In this document: positions 20,018 through 28,584 of the stretch, piece after piece
How positions within the stretch are numbered: position 1 is the stretch's first letter
Layout: every line of letters begins with the position of its first letter
NCBI RefSeq assembly: GCF_005047635.1
Contig: NZ_SUKC01000007.1
Coordinates: 38,856-102,855, forward strand
Source: Arthrobacter sp. CAU 1506
GTDB lineage: Bacteria; Actinomycetota; Actinomycetes; Actinomycetales; Micrococcaceae
Length of the DNA: 64,000 nt
Direction of reading: 5' to 3'
Notes under the pieces: generated by a model
What the model saw: the letters and a program-made list of their open reading frames with translations, nothing else
The model's database searches: none
Told to the model about the DNA's origin: nothing
Program-made: the position numbers and the translations under genes

Positions 20018-21060
20018 CAGGCCTCCGTGGCGACGAGCGCGGGCTGCTGCTGCGTGATGCAGTGGATTCCTCCTCCGCGGGCCAGGATGGGCCGCGCATC
20101 CACCGTGACCACGCGCCGGCCGGGGTACGCCTCGGCGAGGATTTCGGCGGCGAGCGCGTCCGCCCGTTCCTCGCCGTAGCCACAGGCGATCACGCCCCCG
20201 TTGACCACCAAGTGGTTGACGTAGCTCCAGTCGACGAATCCGTCGTCGTCCTTGAGCGTTTCCGGAGCAGGCAGTTCGACGATCTCGAATGGTTTCCCGG
20301 CGGCGTCCAGCTGGGTCCCGAAGAAGTCTCGCAGCTGCCGGCTCACCTCAAAGTCCGGGTGGGCGGGGTTGTTCTGCAGGTGCAGCAGGAGGCGTCCGGG
20401 CGAAGGAACCGTGGCCACCATGTCGATATGCCCGCGTGTGCCGAGATCCTCGTAGTCGCGTGTCAGTCCGCGCGGCACCCACACGGTGTGCGTGGTGCCC
20501 AGAGTGCGGGCCAGTTCCGCCTCGACCCTTTCCTTGTCGATGTAAGGATTCCGGCCCGGGTCCAGCTGGACGGTCTCCGTCACCAGCACCGTGCCTGCGC
20601 CGTCAACGTGGATCGCGCCACCTTCGTTGACCAACAGGGAACTGACCAGCTCCGCGCCGGCCTGCTCGGCGACGAAGCGGCCGATGCCGCGGCTTTTCTC
20701 CCACTCCGCCCAGGCTGGTGCGCCCCAGCCGTTGAAGGTCCAGTCCACCGCGCCGAGCACCCCGGGACGTGCGTCGTCGACCACGAAGGTCGGTCCAATG
20801 TCGCGCATCCAGAACTCATCCAAGGGCGCTTCGAGCTGGTCGGTTCCGCTGCCCAACATGCGGCTGGCACGTTTCCGTTCCGTCGGATCCACCACCATGG
20901 TGACCGGCTCAAACTCGGCAATCGCATGCGCCACGGCGGTCCATGCGCCGTAGGCTTCCTCGGCTGAGGCTGCGTCCTCGCCCAGCGTCAGCCCGGCCCG
21001 GGGGAACGCCATCCAGGTCCGCTCGTGCGGTGCTGTTTCCGCGGGCATGCGCCACGCCAT
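20017..21060 (-). CDS. aguA: Agmatine deiminase (peptidyl-arginine deiminase family)
   Basis: 347 residues with the fold of agmatine deiminases: DEFWMRDIGPTFVVDD in the first half, NEGGAIHVDGAGTVLVTE in the middle, and the catalytic cysteine in GGGIHCITQQQP near the C-terminus. The enzyme turns agmatine into N-carbamoylputrescine and ammonia. AGGAGG lies 4 bases before the ATG. It is the first gene of a two-gene operon with the amidase and is divergent from a TetR regulator, with a perfect 24-bp palindrome between. Confidence 0.9.
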   Translation of the reverse strand: MAWRMPAETAPHERTWMAFPRAGLTLGEDAASAEEAYGAWTAVAHAIAEFEPVTMVVDPTERKRASRMLGSGTDQLEAPLDEFWMRDIGPTFVVDDARPGVLGAVDWTFNGWGAPAWAEWEKSRGIGRFVAEQAGAELVSSLLVNEGGAIHVDGAGTVLVTETVQLDPGRNPYIDKERVEAELARTLGTTHTVWVPRGLTRDYEDLGTRGHIDMVATVPSPGRLLLHLQNNPAHPDFEVSRQLRDFFGTQLDAAGKPFEIVELPAPETLKDDDGFVDWSYVNHLVVNGGVIACGYGEERADALAAEILAEAYPGRRVVTVDARPILARGGGIHCITQQQPALVATEA

Positions 21061-21118
21061 GGAACCTCCTGATGCTTAGCGAGCGTGCGCAGCGTCGCCG
21101 CCCATCTAACCCAAAATC

Positions 21119-21142
21119 GTTATTGATCAATTGATCAATAAC
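21119..21142. promoter_or_regulatory. Perfect 24-bp palindrome, probable TetR operator
   Basis: GTTATTGATCAA followed by its exact reverse complement, with no spacer. It lies 59 bases upstream of the agmatine deiminase and 28 bases before the TetR gene. Its position and symmetry make it the best candidate operator for that regulator, covering both promoters. Confidence 0.8.
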
Positions 21143-21169
21143 CTGCAAAGTACTTTAGACTGATTTGTG

Positions 21170-21820
21170 ATGTCAACCACCTCACCCCGACGGTCCCCGC
21201 GCAAAGCACCGGCCGAACGTGCCGCGGAACTGGCCCAAGCGGCCCGGAACATTGCCTTGGAGCAGGGCCTTGCAGCCATCACGCTGCGCAACGTCGCCCG
21301 GCGTGCCGGCGTTGCCCCGGGCCTGGTGGCGCATTATTACCCGACCGTTGACACCCTGGTGGCCGAAACCTTCTCCAGCATCGTTGCCGCGGAAATCCAA
21401 GAAGTCGCCGCCCTGATGGCCGGATTGCCGACGCCCCGGCAGGGACTCAGCCTGCTGCTGGACACCCTCCTCGACGAGCGCCGCCTCGATGTGACGGCGG
21501 TGTGGGTGGAAGCCTGGTCGCTGGGGCGCCGCAATGAAACGCTGGCTGTGAGCGTGCGTGACCAGATGGACGCCTGGCAGGTCGTGATTAAGGATCTGGT
21601 GACAGCAGGCATTGCGGCCGGTGAATTCAGCACACCGGATGCGGAATCGGTGGCGTGGCAGGTCCTGGGCATGATTGACGGTCTGAACGCGCAGGCGCTG
21701 GTGCGCTGGAACGGCGTCTCCGACCGTCACACCCATCTGGCCCGCGCCGTCGAAGTGATGGTCGGCGCGGCGCCGTCGTCCTTGTTGCCAGCCGAGGGGC
21801 CTGACGGCCGAGGCGTCTGA
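21170..21820 (+). CDS. TetR family transcriptional regulator
   Basis: 216 residues from the ATG at 21170; an adjacent GTG at 21167 would add one residue. The N-terminal helix-turn-helix spans about residues 15-62 (ITLRNVARRAGVAPGLVAHYYPT), like BetI-type TetR proteins, and the C-terminal ligand domain contains a helix ending WVEAWSLGRRNE that is typical of that group. No good ribosome-binding site is visible. It should repress the divergent agmatine deiminase-amidase operon and itself from the 24-bp palindrome; agmatine or a polyamine is the likely inducer. Confidence 0.9.
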   Translation: MSTTSPRRSPRKAPAERAAELAQAARNIALEQGLAAITLRNVARRAGVAPGLVAHYYPTVDTLVAETFSSIVAAEIQEVAALMAGLPTPRQGLSLLLDTLLDERRLDVTAVWVEAWSLGRRNETLAVSVRDQMDAWQVVIKDLVTAGIAAGEFSTPDAESVAWQVLGMIDGLNAQALVRWNGVSDRHTHLARAVEVMVGAAPSSLLPAEGPDGRGV

Positions 21821-21857
21821 CGGCCGCTGATGGCGCCCTGCCATACCCGAACGTCAT

Positions 21858-21906
21858 GAACGACGCCGGCCGCTCACCTGGCGAAGGTGAGCGGCCGGCG
21901 TCGTTC
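21858..21906. terminator. Strong bidirectional terminator hairpin
   Basis: 21-base perfectly complementary arms, 21858-21878 and 21886-21906, with a 7-base loop. It lies between convergent TetR and VOC genes, 9 bases from the VOC stop. It should end both transcripts. Confidence 0.8.
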
Positions 21907-21914
21907 TGGTGAAT

Positions 21915-22319
21915 TTACTTGGCTTCGTTGATCCGGATCATGTTGCCCGATGGGTCCCGCACCGCGCAGTCGCGCGGACCCCACGGCTGGTCCATCGGTT
22001 CCTGCAGGACCTCCGCTCCGAAGGAGACCAGCCGCTCGAAGAGGGCGTCCAGGTCGTCGGTGCGGAAGACGAGCATGGGAAGCACGCCCTTGACCAGCAG
22101 TTCCTGGAGCTGGTCGCCGTCGGCCTGCGAGCGTCCGGCGTGCGGAGCGGACAGCACCAGCTCCAGCTCCGGCTGGTCGGGGCTGCCCAGGGTGATCCAG
22201 TGGAAGCCCCCGTTGGCCACGTCGTTGCGGACTTCCAGGCCGAGGCCGTCCCGGTAGAACGGGATGGATTCGGCCGGGTCATTGACGGTGATGTTGCAGT
22301 ACTGAAGTGAAATATCCAT
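21915..22319 (-). CDS. VOC family protein
   Basis: A 134-residue glyoxalase-fold protein: ISLQYCNITVNDPAESIPFYRDGLGLEV at the start and PWGPRDCAVRDPSGNMIRINE at the end. It follows an AraC regulator by 9 bases. AraC-VOC pairs of this sort are common in actinobacteria and streptomycetes, but the substrate is not known. It may bind or inactivate a small molecule sensed by the regulator. Confidence 0.85.
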   Translation of the reverse strand: MDISLQYCNITVNDPAESIPFYRDGLGLEVRNDVANGGFHWITLGSPDQPELELVLSAPHAGRSQADGDQLQELLVKGVLPMLVFRTDDLDALFERLVSFGAEVLQEPMDQPWGPRDCAVRDPSGNMIRINEAK

Positions 22320-22328
22320 GCGCCCAAC

Positions 22329-22769
22329 CTACGCAGGGGCCGGCGCTGCCGCTTCTCTGATCCTGCTCGATCGCGGGTCGATGGGCCGGGTCAGCAGTTT
22401 GGCGATGCAGGGCGGCATTGCTTCCGCCGCCTCATGCCCGCGGTTGCGGTAGGAGCTGGGGCTCTCGCCGGCCAGTTGGGTGAACCGAGTGCTGAAGGAA
22501 CCCAGCGAGGTGCTGCCCACTTCCATGCACGCATCCGTCACGCTCCAGCCAGCGCGCAGCAGCGCCATGGCCCGCTCGATCCGCCGGGTCATCAGGTAGT
22601 TGTACGGCGTTTCGCCATACGCTGCCTTGAACCGGCGGGAGAAATGGGCCGGCGACATCAGCGCCTTGGCCGCCATCGTCGGCACGTCCAGCGGCTGGGC
22701 ATAATCGCGGTCAATCAGGTCCCGCGCCCGGCGCAGATGGGCCAAGTTGGCCAACTCCTCAGGATTCAC
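22329..22769 (-). CDS. Short AraC family regulator (DNA-binding domain only)
   Basis: 146 residues, nearly all AraC DNA-binding domain: VPTMAAKALMSPAHFSRRFKAAYGETPYNYLMTRR and a second helix-turn-helix around DACMEVGSTSLGSFSTRF. There is no separate ligand domain, as in SoxS or MarA. The GTG at 22769 has no strong ribosome-binding site. It is upstream of, and probably co-transcribed with, the VOC gene. Confidence 0.85.
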   Translation of the reverse strand: MNPEELANLAHLRRARDLIDRDYAQPLDVPTMAAKALMSPAHFSRRFKAAYGETPYNYLMTRRIERAMALLRAGWSVTDACMEVGSTSLGSFSTRFTQLAGESPSSYRNRGHEAAEAMPPCIAKLLTRPIDPRSSRIREAAAPAPA

Positions 22770-22880
22770 AGGTTGAGGTTACCGCTCCATGGAACCTGCC
22801 GGAAGCTCTGCGGACGGCCGTCGCTCCACCTGCTTGCTCAAACCGTTGCACTGTCACATCCGTTGCGCCACGCTAATCAC

Positions 22881-23609
22881 GTGGAACAGCGACCTGATCG
22901 CCAGCCAGCCGCCCGCGTGAGTGGCACTGACGCTTCCCGCTCGAAAGCAGTGGATCCGGTGCGCAACGCCGCCGTGCTGGCACGGGAATCCAGCGAGTTC
23001 GACCGTGGGCTCAGCTTCTACGACGTCATTTACGGATTCGCCATCACGCTGCTGGTCACCAACATCGACGCTCCCTCCCCGGAGGCCTGGCAAGACCCGC
23101 GGGCGCTGCTCGAATCGGGCGTCGTGCACCAACTCGCCGGCTTCGCCCTGAGCTTCGCCGTGATCGCCGTGTTCTGGCGCATAAACCTCCGGTTGATCAA
23201 ACGGCTCTCCGCACTGGATTCGGCGACGACGACGGCCAACCTCCTGGCTGCGGCGTTCGTCATCCTGATTCCGTTCACCACCCAGGGCGTGAGCGACCCG
23301 GAGACAACTTTGCTTGAGCTGACCACAGTGCTCTACGCCGCGAACATCATTTTGGCGTCCTTGGCCCAACTGCTGATGTTTGAGATTGCCCGCCGGCACG
23401 GTCTCGAAATCGACCCGATGACACCTAAGCACCACGCAGCCTTCGTGCTTGATTTCCTCGTTCCACCCTTGGTTTTCGCGGTGTCAATACCCATCGCTTT
23501 GGTAGCCGGCGGCACGGCGGGCAAGATCACTTGGGCCGCACTCATCGTGCTGGGACCGGTCTCGGGCATCCTCGCCACTCGGGTCCAGCAATCAACAACG
23601 GGCCCATGA
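22881..23609 (+). CDS. TMEM175/DUF1211-like membrane protein
   Basis: About 242 residues with four to six hydrophobic segments. RGLSFYDVIYGFAITLLVTNI resembles the first helix of TMEM175 proteins (RLxAFSDGVFAIAITLL), and WRINLRLIKRLSALD the loop after the third. The start is uncertain: GTGs at 22881, 22917 and 22959 are all in frame and none has a good ribosome-binding site. The first 40 residues from 22881 are not conserved-looking, so a later start is quite possible. Function: probably a cation channel or relative. Confidence 0.7.
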   Translation: MEQRPDRQPAARVSGTDASRSKAVDPVRNAAVLARESSEFDRGLSFYDVIYGFAITLLVTNIDAPSPEAWQDPRALLESGVVHQLAGFALSFAVIAVFWRINLRLIKRLSALDSATTTANLLAAAFVILIPFTTQGVSDPETTLLELTTVLYAANIILASLAQLLMFEIARRHGLEIDPMTPKHHAAFVLDFLVPPLVFAVSIPIALVAGGTAGKITWAALIVLGPVSGILATRVQQSTTGP

Positions 23610-23701
23610 TCCCGTGCGGCTGAGGGAATTTGCGGCATTCTGGGCCGAGTTTCGGCCGCCGGCTCTGGGCTATTCCCAGATGTGCCGCTAGCCTCTCCGA
23701 T

Positions 23702-23727
23702 ACCGGCAGCTCGCGCGAGCTGCCGGT
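23702..23727. terminator. 26-bp perfect palindrome, hairpin
   Basis: ACCGGCAGCTCGC is followed directly by its reverse complement, giving an 11-bp stem with a GCGC loop if folded as RNA. It lies 92 bases after the TMEM175-like gene and 69 bases before the carboxypeptidase start. A terminator is the simplest reading; a DNA-level operator is possible. Confidence 0.55.
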
Positions 23728-23796
23728 CCCATTGTTCGCGGCCGACCCAACCGGCTGCGTTTGGGGATGAATCGCTCAACCTTTGGAGGACATGCA

Positions 23797-24993
23797 GTGA
23801 AGCACCAGCCCAAGAGCAGCACCAACCAGCCCGCGGCCAGACCCAAGCGCTACCGCAGCCTGGCAGCGGCGGCGGCCCTCGCCGTCGTCATTCCCTTCAG
23901 CGCCGCGACGCCGGTGCTGGCCGATGCCAACTTCCCCTCGACCGAGGGCAACACCAATATCTCCAGCATCCTGACCTACGACGATGTGGTGAAGGAACTG
24001 CGCAAACTGGAGAAGACCAGCCGCTTTGGCGTGGATGCCTTCACGTTGGAAGAAGCGGGCACGCAGGTGAACAAGTCGGAACAGGGCCGCGATCTCTGGG
24101 TGGCCACGGTCGGCAACGGCGCCGAACACGTGTGGATACAGGGGCGTATCCACGGCAACGAACCCTACGGCACCGATTCAATTCTGACGCTGCTGAAGGA
24201 TCTGGGGACCAACGGCTCGTCTGAATACCAGCTGCTTCGCGACAAGTTCACCTTCCACTTCATCCCGATGTACAACCCGGACGGCGCGGAAGCGAACATC
24301 CGCCACACCATCCTCTGGGATCAGGCCAATGGCCTTCCGGAGTTCGGGTCCAACGGGCGTGAGCAGCGGATCGACCTGAACCGGGACTGGACGCCCAACG
24401 GATTCGTCGCGAACGAATCGCTGGCCTTCTACGAATACTGGACCGAGGTGAAGCCGGCCTACGGCATCGACATCCACCATCAGGGCCTGAAGAAGGAATG
24501 GGGCACCGGCGACGACGTCACACTGTCGCTGGGCATCTCGCTGGCTCCGGGCGGGCCGACCCTGCCGGGGATCAAGGACGGTGCCTACGACGAGCTAACC
24601 CGCCAGATGCACGTGTACGTGTATGACGAACTCTCCAAGTACGGATCCATCAACATGGACCGCTACCAGGTGGGCAACGGTCAGGAGATCGACATCAAGG
24701 GCGGCGTGGTCTCGGCCATGATGCTGGGCCTGAACTACCAGGGGATGAACCCGGAGGGTCACTCCAATCCGGTGGTCTTCTTCGAAACCTCCGGCAACAC
24801 CTCGGACGGCAGCCTGGGCCAGAAGGCCCGTGGCAAGAGCATCAAGCAGAACCTGCTCGCCATGAAGGAGCTGCTGCTGGGCCTGGCCACTGGCGAAGTC
24901 GAGCAGGAGGACGCCGACCGCTGGGATGACATCCCGCACCAGCCGGTCACCGGTTACAACACCGACTACGCCGGAACCATCCCGGTCCCGTAG
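23797..24993 (+). CDS. Secreted M14 family zinc carboxypeptidase
   Basis: 398 residues. A long signal peptide (about residues 1-42: basic region, hydrophobic LAAAAALAVVIPFSA, cleavage after VLA) targets it for export. Zinc ligands are H119 and E122 in GRIHGNEPYG and H227 or H228 in IDIHHQG; the catalytic glutamate is in FFETSGN. It should remove C-terminal residues from peptides, or act on cell-wall peptides, outside the cell. GGAGGA lies 6 bases before the GTG at 23797, which decides the start over an upstream ATG. Monocistronic. Confidence 0.9.
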   Translation: MKHQPKSSTNQPAARPKRYRSLAAAAALAVVIPFSAATPVLADANFPSTEGNTNISSILTYDDVVKELRKLEKTSRFGVDAFTLEEAGTQVNKSEQGRDLWVATVGNGAEHVWIQGRIHGNEPYGTDSILTLLKDLGTNGSSEYQLLRDKFTFHFIPMYNPDGAEANIRHTILWDQANGLPEFGSNGREQRIDLNRDWTPNGFVANESLAFYEYWTEVKPAYGIDIHHQGLKKEWGTGDDVTLSLGISLAPGGPTLPGIKDGAYDELTRQMHVYVYDELSKYGSINMDRYQVGNGQEIDIKGGVVSAMMLGLNYQGMNPEGHSNPVVFFETSGNTSDGSLGQKARGKSIKQNLLAMKELLLGLATGEVEQEDADRWDDIPHQPVTGYNTDYAGTIPVP

Positions 24994-25004
24994 CTCGAAC
25001 ACAA

Positions 25005-25041
25005 CAGCGCCCCTGCCCAGTCAGTCCGGGCAGGGGCGCTG
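25005..25041. terminator. Terminator between carboxypeptidase and RNase J
   Basis: Perfect 14-base arms CAGCGCCCCTGCCC and its complement with a 9-base loop, 11 bases after the carboxypeptidase stop and 22 bases from the RNase J stop. It serves two convergent genes. Confidence 0.75.
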
Positions 25042-25062
25042 CTGCTTGTGCACTAAGAGGGG

Positions 25063-26736
25063 CTATGCCTCCACGATGATGACCGTGACCACCGGCTTGC
25101 GGCGGAGGGCGCGGTCGGACCAGCGGATCAGGGCCTGGGCAATTGCCTTTTCGGCCTCCGGTCCGGTCTTGTCTCCGCGCAGACCCATCAGGGTCTTTTC
25201 CACGATGCCGGTGGCCTTCTCCAGTTGCTCCACCGCCGGGGCGAAGCCCACCGGGAAGAATTCCGCTTCTTCTTCCAGCCGGCCGGTGTCCGGGTTGACG
25301 ATCAGCAACACGGTCACCGCGCCGTCTTCGGCCAACCGCAGACGGTCCTGCAGGGAGGCTTCGGTGGCAGCACCCGGGACCATGTTTTCCACGTAGACAT
25401 AGTCGGCAGCGATCTGGCCGGAGACCCGGGCCACGCCGTCCTTCAGGTCGATGGTGGTGCCGTCTTCCACGATCAGCGCGCGCTTCGGGTCCACGCCGGT
25501 GCGGATGGCCAGTTCGGCGTTGGCCTTCAGGTGCCGGTGCTCGCCGTGGACCGGCAGCACGTTCTTCGGGCGGACCAGGTTGTAGCAGTAGACCAGCTCG
25601 CCGGCCGAGGCGTGGCCGGACACGTGCACCTTGGCGTTGCCCTTGTGCACCACGTTGGCGCCGCGCTTGGTCAGGTCGTTGATCAGCCGGTAGATGGACG
25701 ATTCGTTGCCGGGCACCAGTGAAGAGGCCAGCAGCACGGTATCGCCGTCGGTCAGGTCGATCATGTGGTCGCCGCCGGCCATCCGGGCCAGTGCTGCCAT
25801 CGGTTCGCCCTGCGAGCCGGTGCAGATCAGCACGGCCTTGGTGGGCGCCATCTTCTCGAGTTCCTTGAAGTCCACCAGCACACCGCGGGGGATGTTCAGG
25901 TAGCCGAGCTCGCGCGCCGTCGTCATGTTGCGCACCATGGAGCGGCCCACGAATGCGACCTTGCGACCGTACTTGTGTGCCACATCGATGACCTGCTGGA
26001 TACGGTGCACGTGGCTGGCAAAACTGGAGACGATCACGCGGCGCGGGGCGGTGCGCATAACCGTATCGATCGCCGGCACCAGATCGGCCTCAGCAGCGAG
26101 GAAACCGGGAACTTCGGCGTTGGTGGAATCCGGCAGGAACAGGTCCACGCCCTCGTCGCCCAGCCGCGCGAAGCCAGCCAGGTCGGTGATCCGGCGGTCC
26201 AGCGGGAACTGATCCATCTTGAAGTCGCCGGTGGCCAGCACCAGGCCGGCGCCGCTGCGGATGGCCACGGCCAGGCCGTCTGGAATCGAGTGGTTCACGG
26301 CCAGGAACTCCAGGTCGAACGGGCCGAACTTCTTCCGGTCGCCCTCCTTGACCTGCACCATCTTGGCGCTGATCCGGTGCTCCTGCAGCTTGGTCTTCAC
26401 GAACGCCAGCGTCAGCTTCGCGGAGATCACCGGAATGTCGCCGCGCTCCTTCAACAGGTACGGCACACCGCCGATGTGGTCCTCGTGGCCGTGGGTGAGG
26501 ACAATGCCGACGACGTCGTTCAGCCGCTCACGGATGTAGGAGAAGTCCGGCAGGATCAGGTCCACGCCGGGATGCTGCTCCTCCGGGAACAGCACGCCGC
26601 AGTCCACAATCAGCAGCTTGCCGCCGTACTCGAACACCGTCATGTTCCGGCCGATCTCACCGAGCCCGCCCAGTGGCACAATGCGCATGGCGCCCTTGGC
26701 GAGTTTCGGAGGGGTTTGCAGCGGCTTGGTGTTCAT
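25063..26736 (-). CDS. rnj: Ribonuclease J
   Basis: A 557-residue metallo-beta-lactamase/beta-CASP ribonuclease. The zinc motif H-x-H-x-D-H is at residues 82-87 (THGHEDHIGG), followed by the beta-CASP and KH-like RNA-metabolising motifs (SGHASAGEL, PVHGEHRHL). RNase J is an endo- and 5'-exoribonuclease in mRNA decay and rRNA maturation, and is a core actinobacterial gene. In many relatives it follows dapA; here no dapA is upstream within the window. The ribosome-binding site is weak (CGGGATTC). Its presence shows that this is chromosomal DNA with core genes. Confidence 0.97.
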   Translation of the reverse strand: MNTKPLQTPPKLAKGAMRIVPLGGLGEIGRNMTVFEYGGKLLIVDCGVLFPEEQHPGVDLILPDFSYIRERLNDVVGIVLTHGHEDHIGGVPYLLKERGDIPVISAKLTLAFVKTKLQEHRISAKMVQVKEGDRKKFGPFDLEFLAVNHSIPDGLAVAIRSGAGLVLATGDFKMDQFPLDRRITDLAGFARLGDEGVDLFLPDSTNAEVPGFLAAEADLVPAIDTVMRTAPRRVIVSSFASHVHRIQQVIDVAHKYGRKVAFVGRSMVRNMTTARELGYLNIPRGVLVDFKELEKMAPTKAVLICTGSQGEPMAALARMAGGDHMIDLTDGDTVLLASSLVPGNESSIYRLINDLTKRGANVVHKGNAKVHVSGHASAGELVYCYNLVRPKNVLPVHGEHRHLKANAELAIRTGVDPKRALIVEDGTTIDLKDGVARVSGQIAADYVYVENMVPGAATEASLQDRLRLAEDGAVTVLLIVNPDTGRLEEEAEFFPVGFAPAVEQLEKATGIVEKTLMGLRGDKTGPEAEKAIAQALIRWSDRALRRKPVVTVIIVEA

Positions 26737-26947
26737 GAATCCCGATCTCTGTGGTGCTATTTATTTGCGGGCTACGACGCCCTACGCCGGAGTAGCCGGC
26801 ACTGAAGTCTTGGTTGGCCGATACACCTAGGCGCTTCGACGGCGTTCCGCGCAGCGCTGTGGACGGAAAGCATACTTGCCCTGACTTTACCATCGCGCAC
26901 ATGGCGGCATGGCCTGGATCTGTCCGGAACGTCTGTGAGAACAGGGA

Positions 26948-26981
26948 AGGGCGGGCGCGTGTCTTGGCACGTGCCCGCCCT
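26948..26981 (-). terminator. Terminator of the MFS-SDR-SDR operon
   Basis: 13-base arms with one wobble pair (26948-26960 and 26969-26981) and an 8-base loop. It lies 13 bases beyond the last SDR stop codon, followed on the minus strand by a pyrimidine-rich TTCCCTGTTCTC. The rest of the gap to RNase J (26737-26947) shows no gene. Confidence 0.7.
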
Positions 26982-26994
26982 CGGTGGTGCCAGC

Positions 26995-27747
26995 TCAGGG
27001 CATGACATCTCCACTGTTCGGGCCCAGCGTCTGGCCCATGTAGAGGTCGCCCCCGGGCGAGGAGGCAAGGAGCAGGGCCGTTGGTGCAACTTCTTCTGCG
27101 GTGCCGAAACGTCCGAGCGGCAGCTCAGCCTGCTTTTCGGCCCGCCATTCATCGCTGAGATCACCCAGCAGCGGTGTGACGATCGGACCAGGCGCAATCG
27201 CGTTGACCAGGACGTTGTGCTGCGCTAGTTCGCGTGCCATGGACTTGGTCATGCCGATCACGCCGGCCTTGGCGGCGGCATAATGTGCCAGGCCCGTGCC
27301 ACCCTTCAGGCCAATCTGGGAGGCAACATTGATGATCCGGCCCCAGCCTTGCTCGATCATGTACGGGGCCATCCAGCGGCTGCAGAGGAACACGCTGCGC
27401 AGATCGACGTCGATCATCTTGTCGAAATCGGCCGGAGTCAGCTCGATGAACGGGATCTCCGTCAGGATGCCGGCGCTGTTCACCAAGATGTCGATCCGCC
27501 CGAAGTCGTTCGCCACCGCCTCCGCCAACGACTTCGTCGATTCCGCGTCCGTGACGTCCACCGTGTAGGCCGTATGTTCCTGCGCGGCTGCGGTCAAGGA
27601 GGCAGTCACTTCCTTCGCTGCCTGCCCGTTGAGGTCCGCGACGGCGACGGTTGCGCCCTCCCGGGCATACAGTTCGGCGATGGCCCTGCCGATGCCGCTG
27701 GCACCGCCGGTGACCACGGCGACCTTTCCTTCAAGTTGCCCTGCCAT
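26995..27747 (-). CDS. SDR family oxidoreductase
   Basis: 250 residues, classical short-chain dehydrogenase. The cofactor motif is TGGASGIG (residues 13-20), with an aspartate in VAVADLN that favours NAD(H). NSAG and the catalytic Y-x-x-x-K in HYAAAKAG follow. The start has AAAGGAG. It is the third gene of an operon with an MFS transporter and another SDR, under a LacI regulator. Two SDRs in series suggest successive oxidations of an alcohol, for example a sugar-like or cyclic alcohol. Substrate unknown. Confidence 0.88.
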   Translation of the reverse strand: MAGQLEGKVAVVTGGASGIGRAIAELYAREGATVAVADLNGQAAKEVTASLTAAAQEHTAYTVDVTDAESTKSLAEAVANDFGRIDILVNSAGILTEIPFIELTPADFDKMIDVDLRSVFLCSRWMAPYMIEQGWGRIINVASQIGLKGGTGLAHYAAAKAGVIGMTKSMARELAQHNVLVNAIAPGPIVTPLLGDLSDEWRAEKQAELPLGRFGTAEEVAPTALLLASSPGGDLYMGQTLGPNSGDVMP

Positions 27748-27792
27748 GATTCTCCTTTCGAAAAATGTTCTTCGGCCCGCACTACCCTCGGG

Positions 27793-28584
27793 TCAGCTGG
27801 GCCAACGAACTGTCAGACCGCCGTCAACAATGAGTTCCTGTCCGGTGACGTAGGCGGCATCTTCGCTGGTGAGGAACCGGATGGTGCGGGCGAGTTCGTC
27901 CACTGTTCCGACTCGGCCTCTCGGGATAAACGAGCCGGCAGCCTTCAGGCCCTCCGGTCCCAGCGAGTTCTTGGCGTCCAGCGACTGCGGGCTCTCGATC
28001 AGACCGGGAATTACGGTGTTGACCCGGATTCCGCGAGGCGCCAGTTCGGTGGCCAGTGAACGGCACAGCCCCAGCAGGCCGCTCTTGGACGCGGCGTAAT
28101 GCGCGTGATCATCCCAGCCGTAGACGCCGCCAGCGATGGACGAGACGGCCACCATGGAGCCCCCGTCCTCGCCCATCAGCCGTGCGCATGAGCGGAACAG
28201 CCGCAGCACTCCGGTGAGGTCCACGGAGAGCATGTCGTTCCAGGCGTCGTCGGTCATTTCGTCCAGCGGCGCGCGGCGCAGGATGCCCGCGCTGGCCACG
28301 GCGATGTCCAGTGAGCCAAATCGCTCGACAGCTGCTTCGGCCAGCCGGTCGACCTGCCCGGAGTCGCGGACATCGACGGCGACGGCGTGGCACTCGCCGC
28401 CGGCTGCGGCCACAGCGTCGACCGTTTCCTGGACGTCATGCGGGTCGCCAGGGAAGTAACCGGCCACGGTCTTCGCTCCGGCGCGGGCGTAAGCCACGGC
28501 CAGGGCGCGGCCGATCCCGCTGCCTGCGCCGGAAATGACGGCGACTTTTCCTTCCAGTCCGTCGTCCCGGGTCAGGCTGCTCAT
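27793..28584 (-). CDS. SDR family oxidoreductase
   Basis: 263 residues with SGAGSGIGRALA at the cofactor site, ASAGI in place of the NNAG motif, and the catalytic Y-x-x-x-K in HYAASKSG. The loop after the second strand (VAGYFPGDPHD) lacks the usual aspartate, so NADP use is possible. AAGGAG lies 9 bases before the ATG, which overlaps the stop of the MFS gene. It is the middle gene of the operon; the 45-base gap to the next SDR holds only that gene's ribosome-binding site. Confidence 0.88.
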   Translation of the reverse strand: MSSLTRDDGLEGKVAVISGAGSGIGRALAVAYARAGAKTVAGYFPGDPHDVQETVDAVAAAGGECHAVAVDVRDSGQVDRLAEAAVERFGSLDIAVASAGILRRAPLDEMTDDAWNDMLSVDLTGVLRLFRSCARLMGEDGGSMVAVSSIAGGVYGWDDHAHYAASKSGLLGLCRSLATELAPRGIRVNTVIPGLIESPQSLDAKNSLGPEGLKAAGSFIPRGRVGTVDELARTIRFLTSEDAAYVTGQELIVDGGLTVRWPS

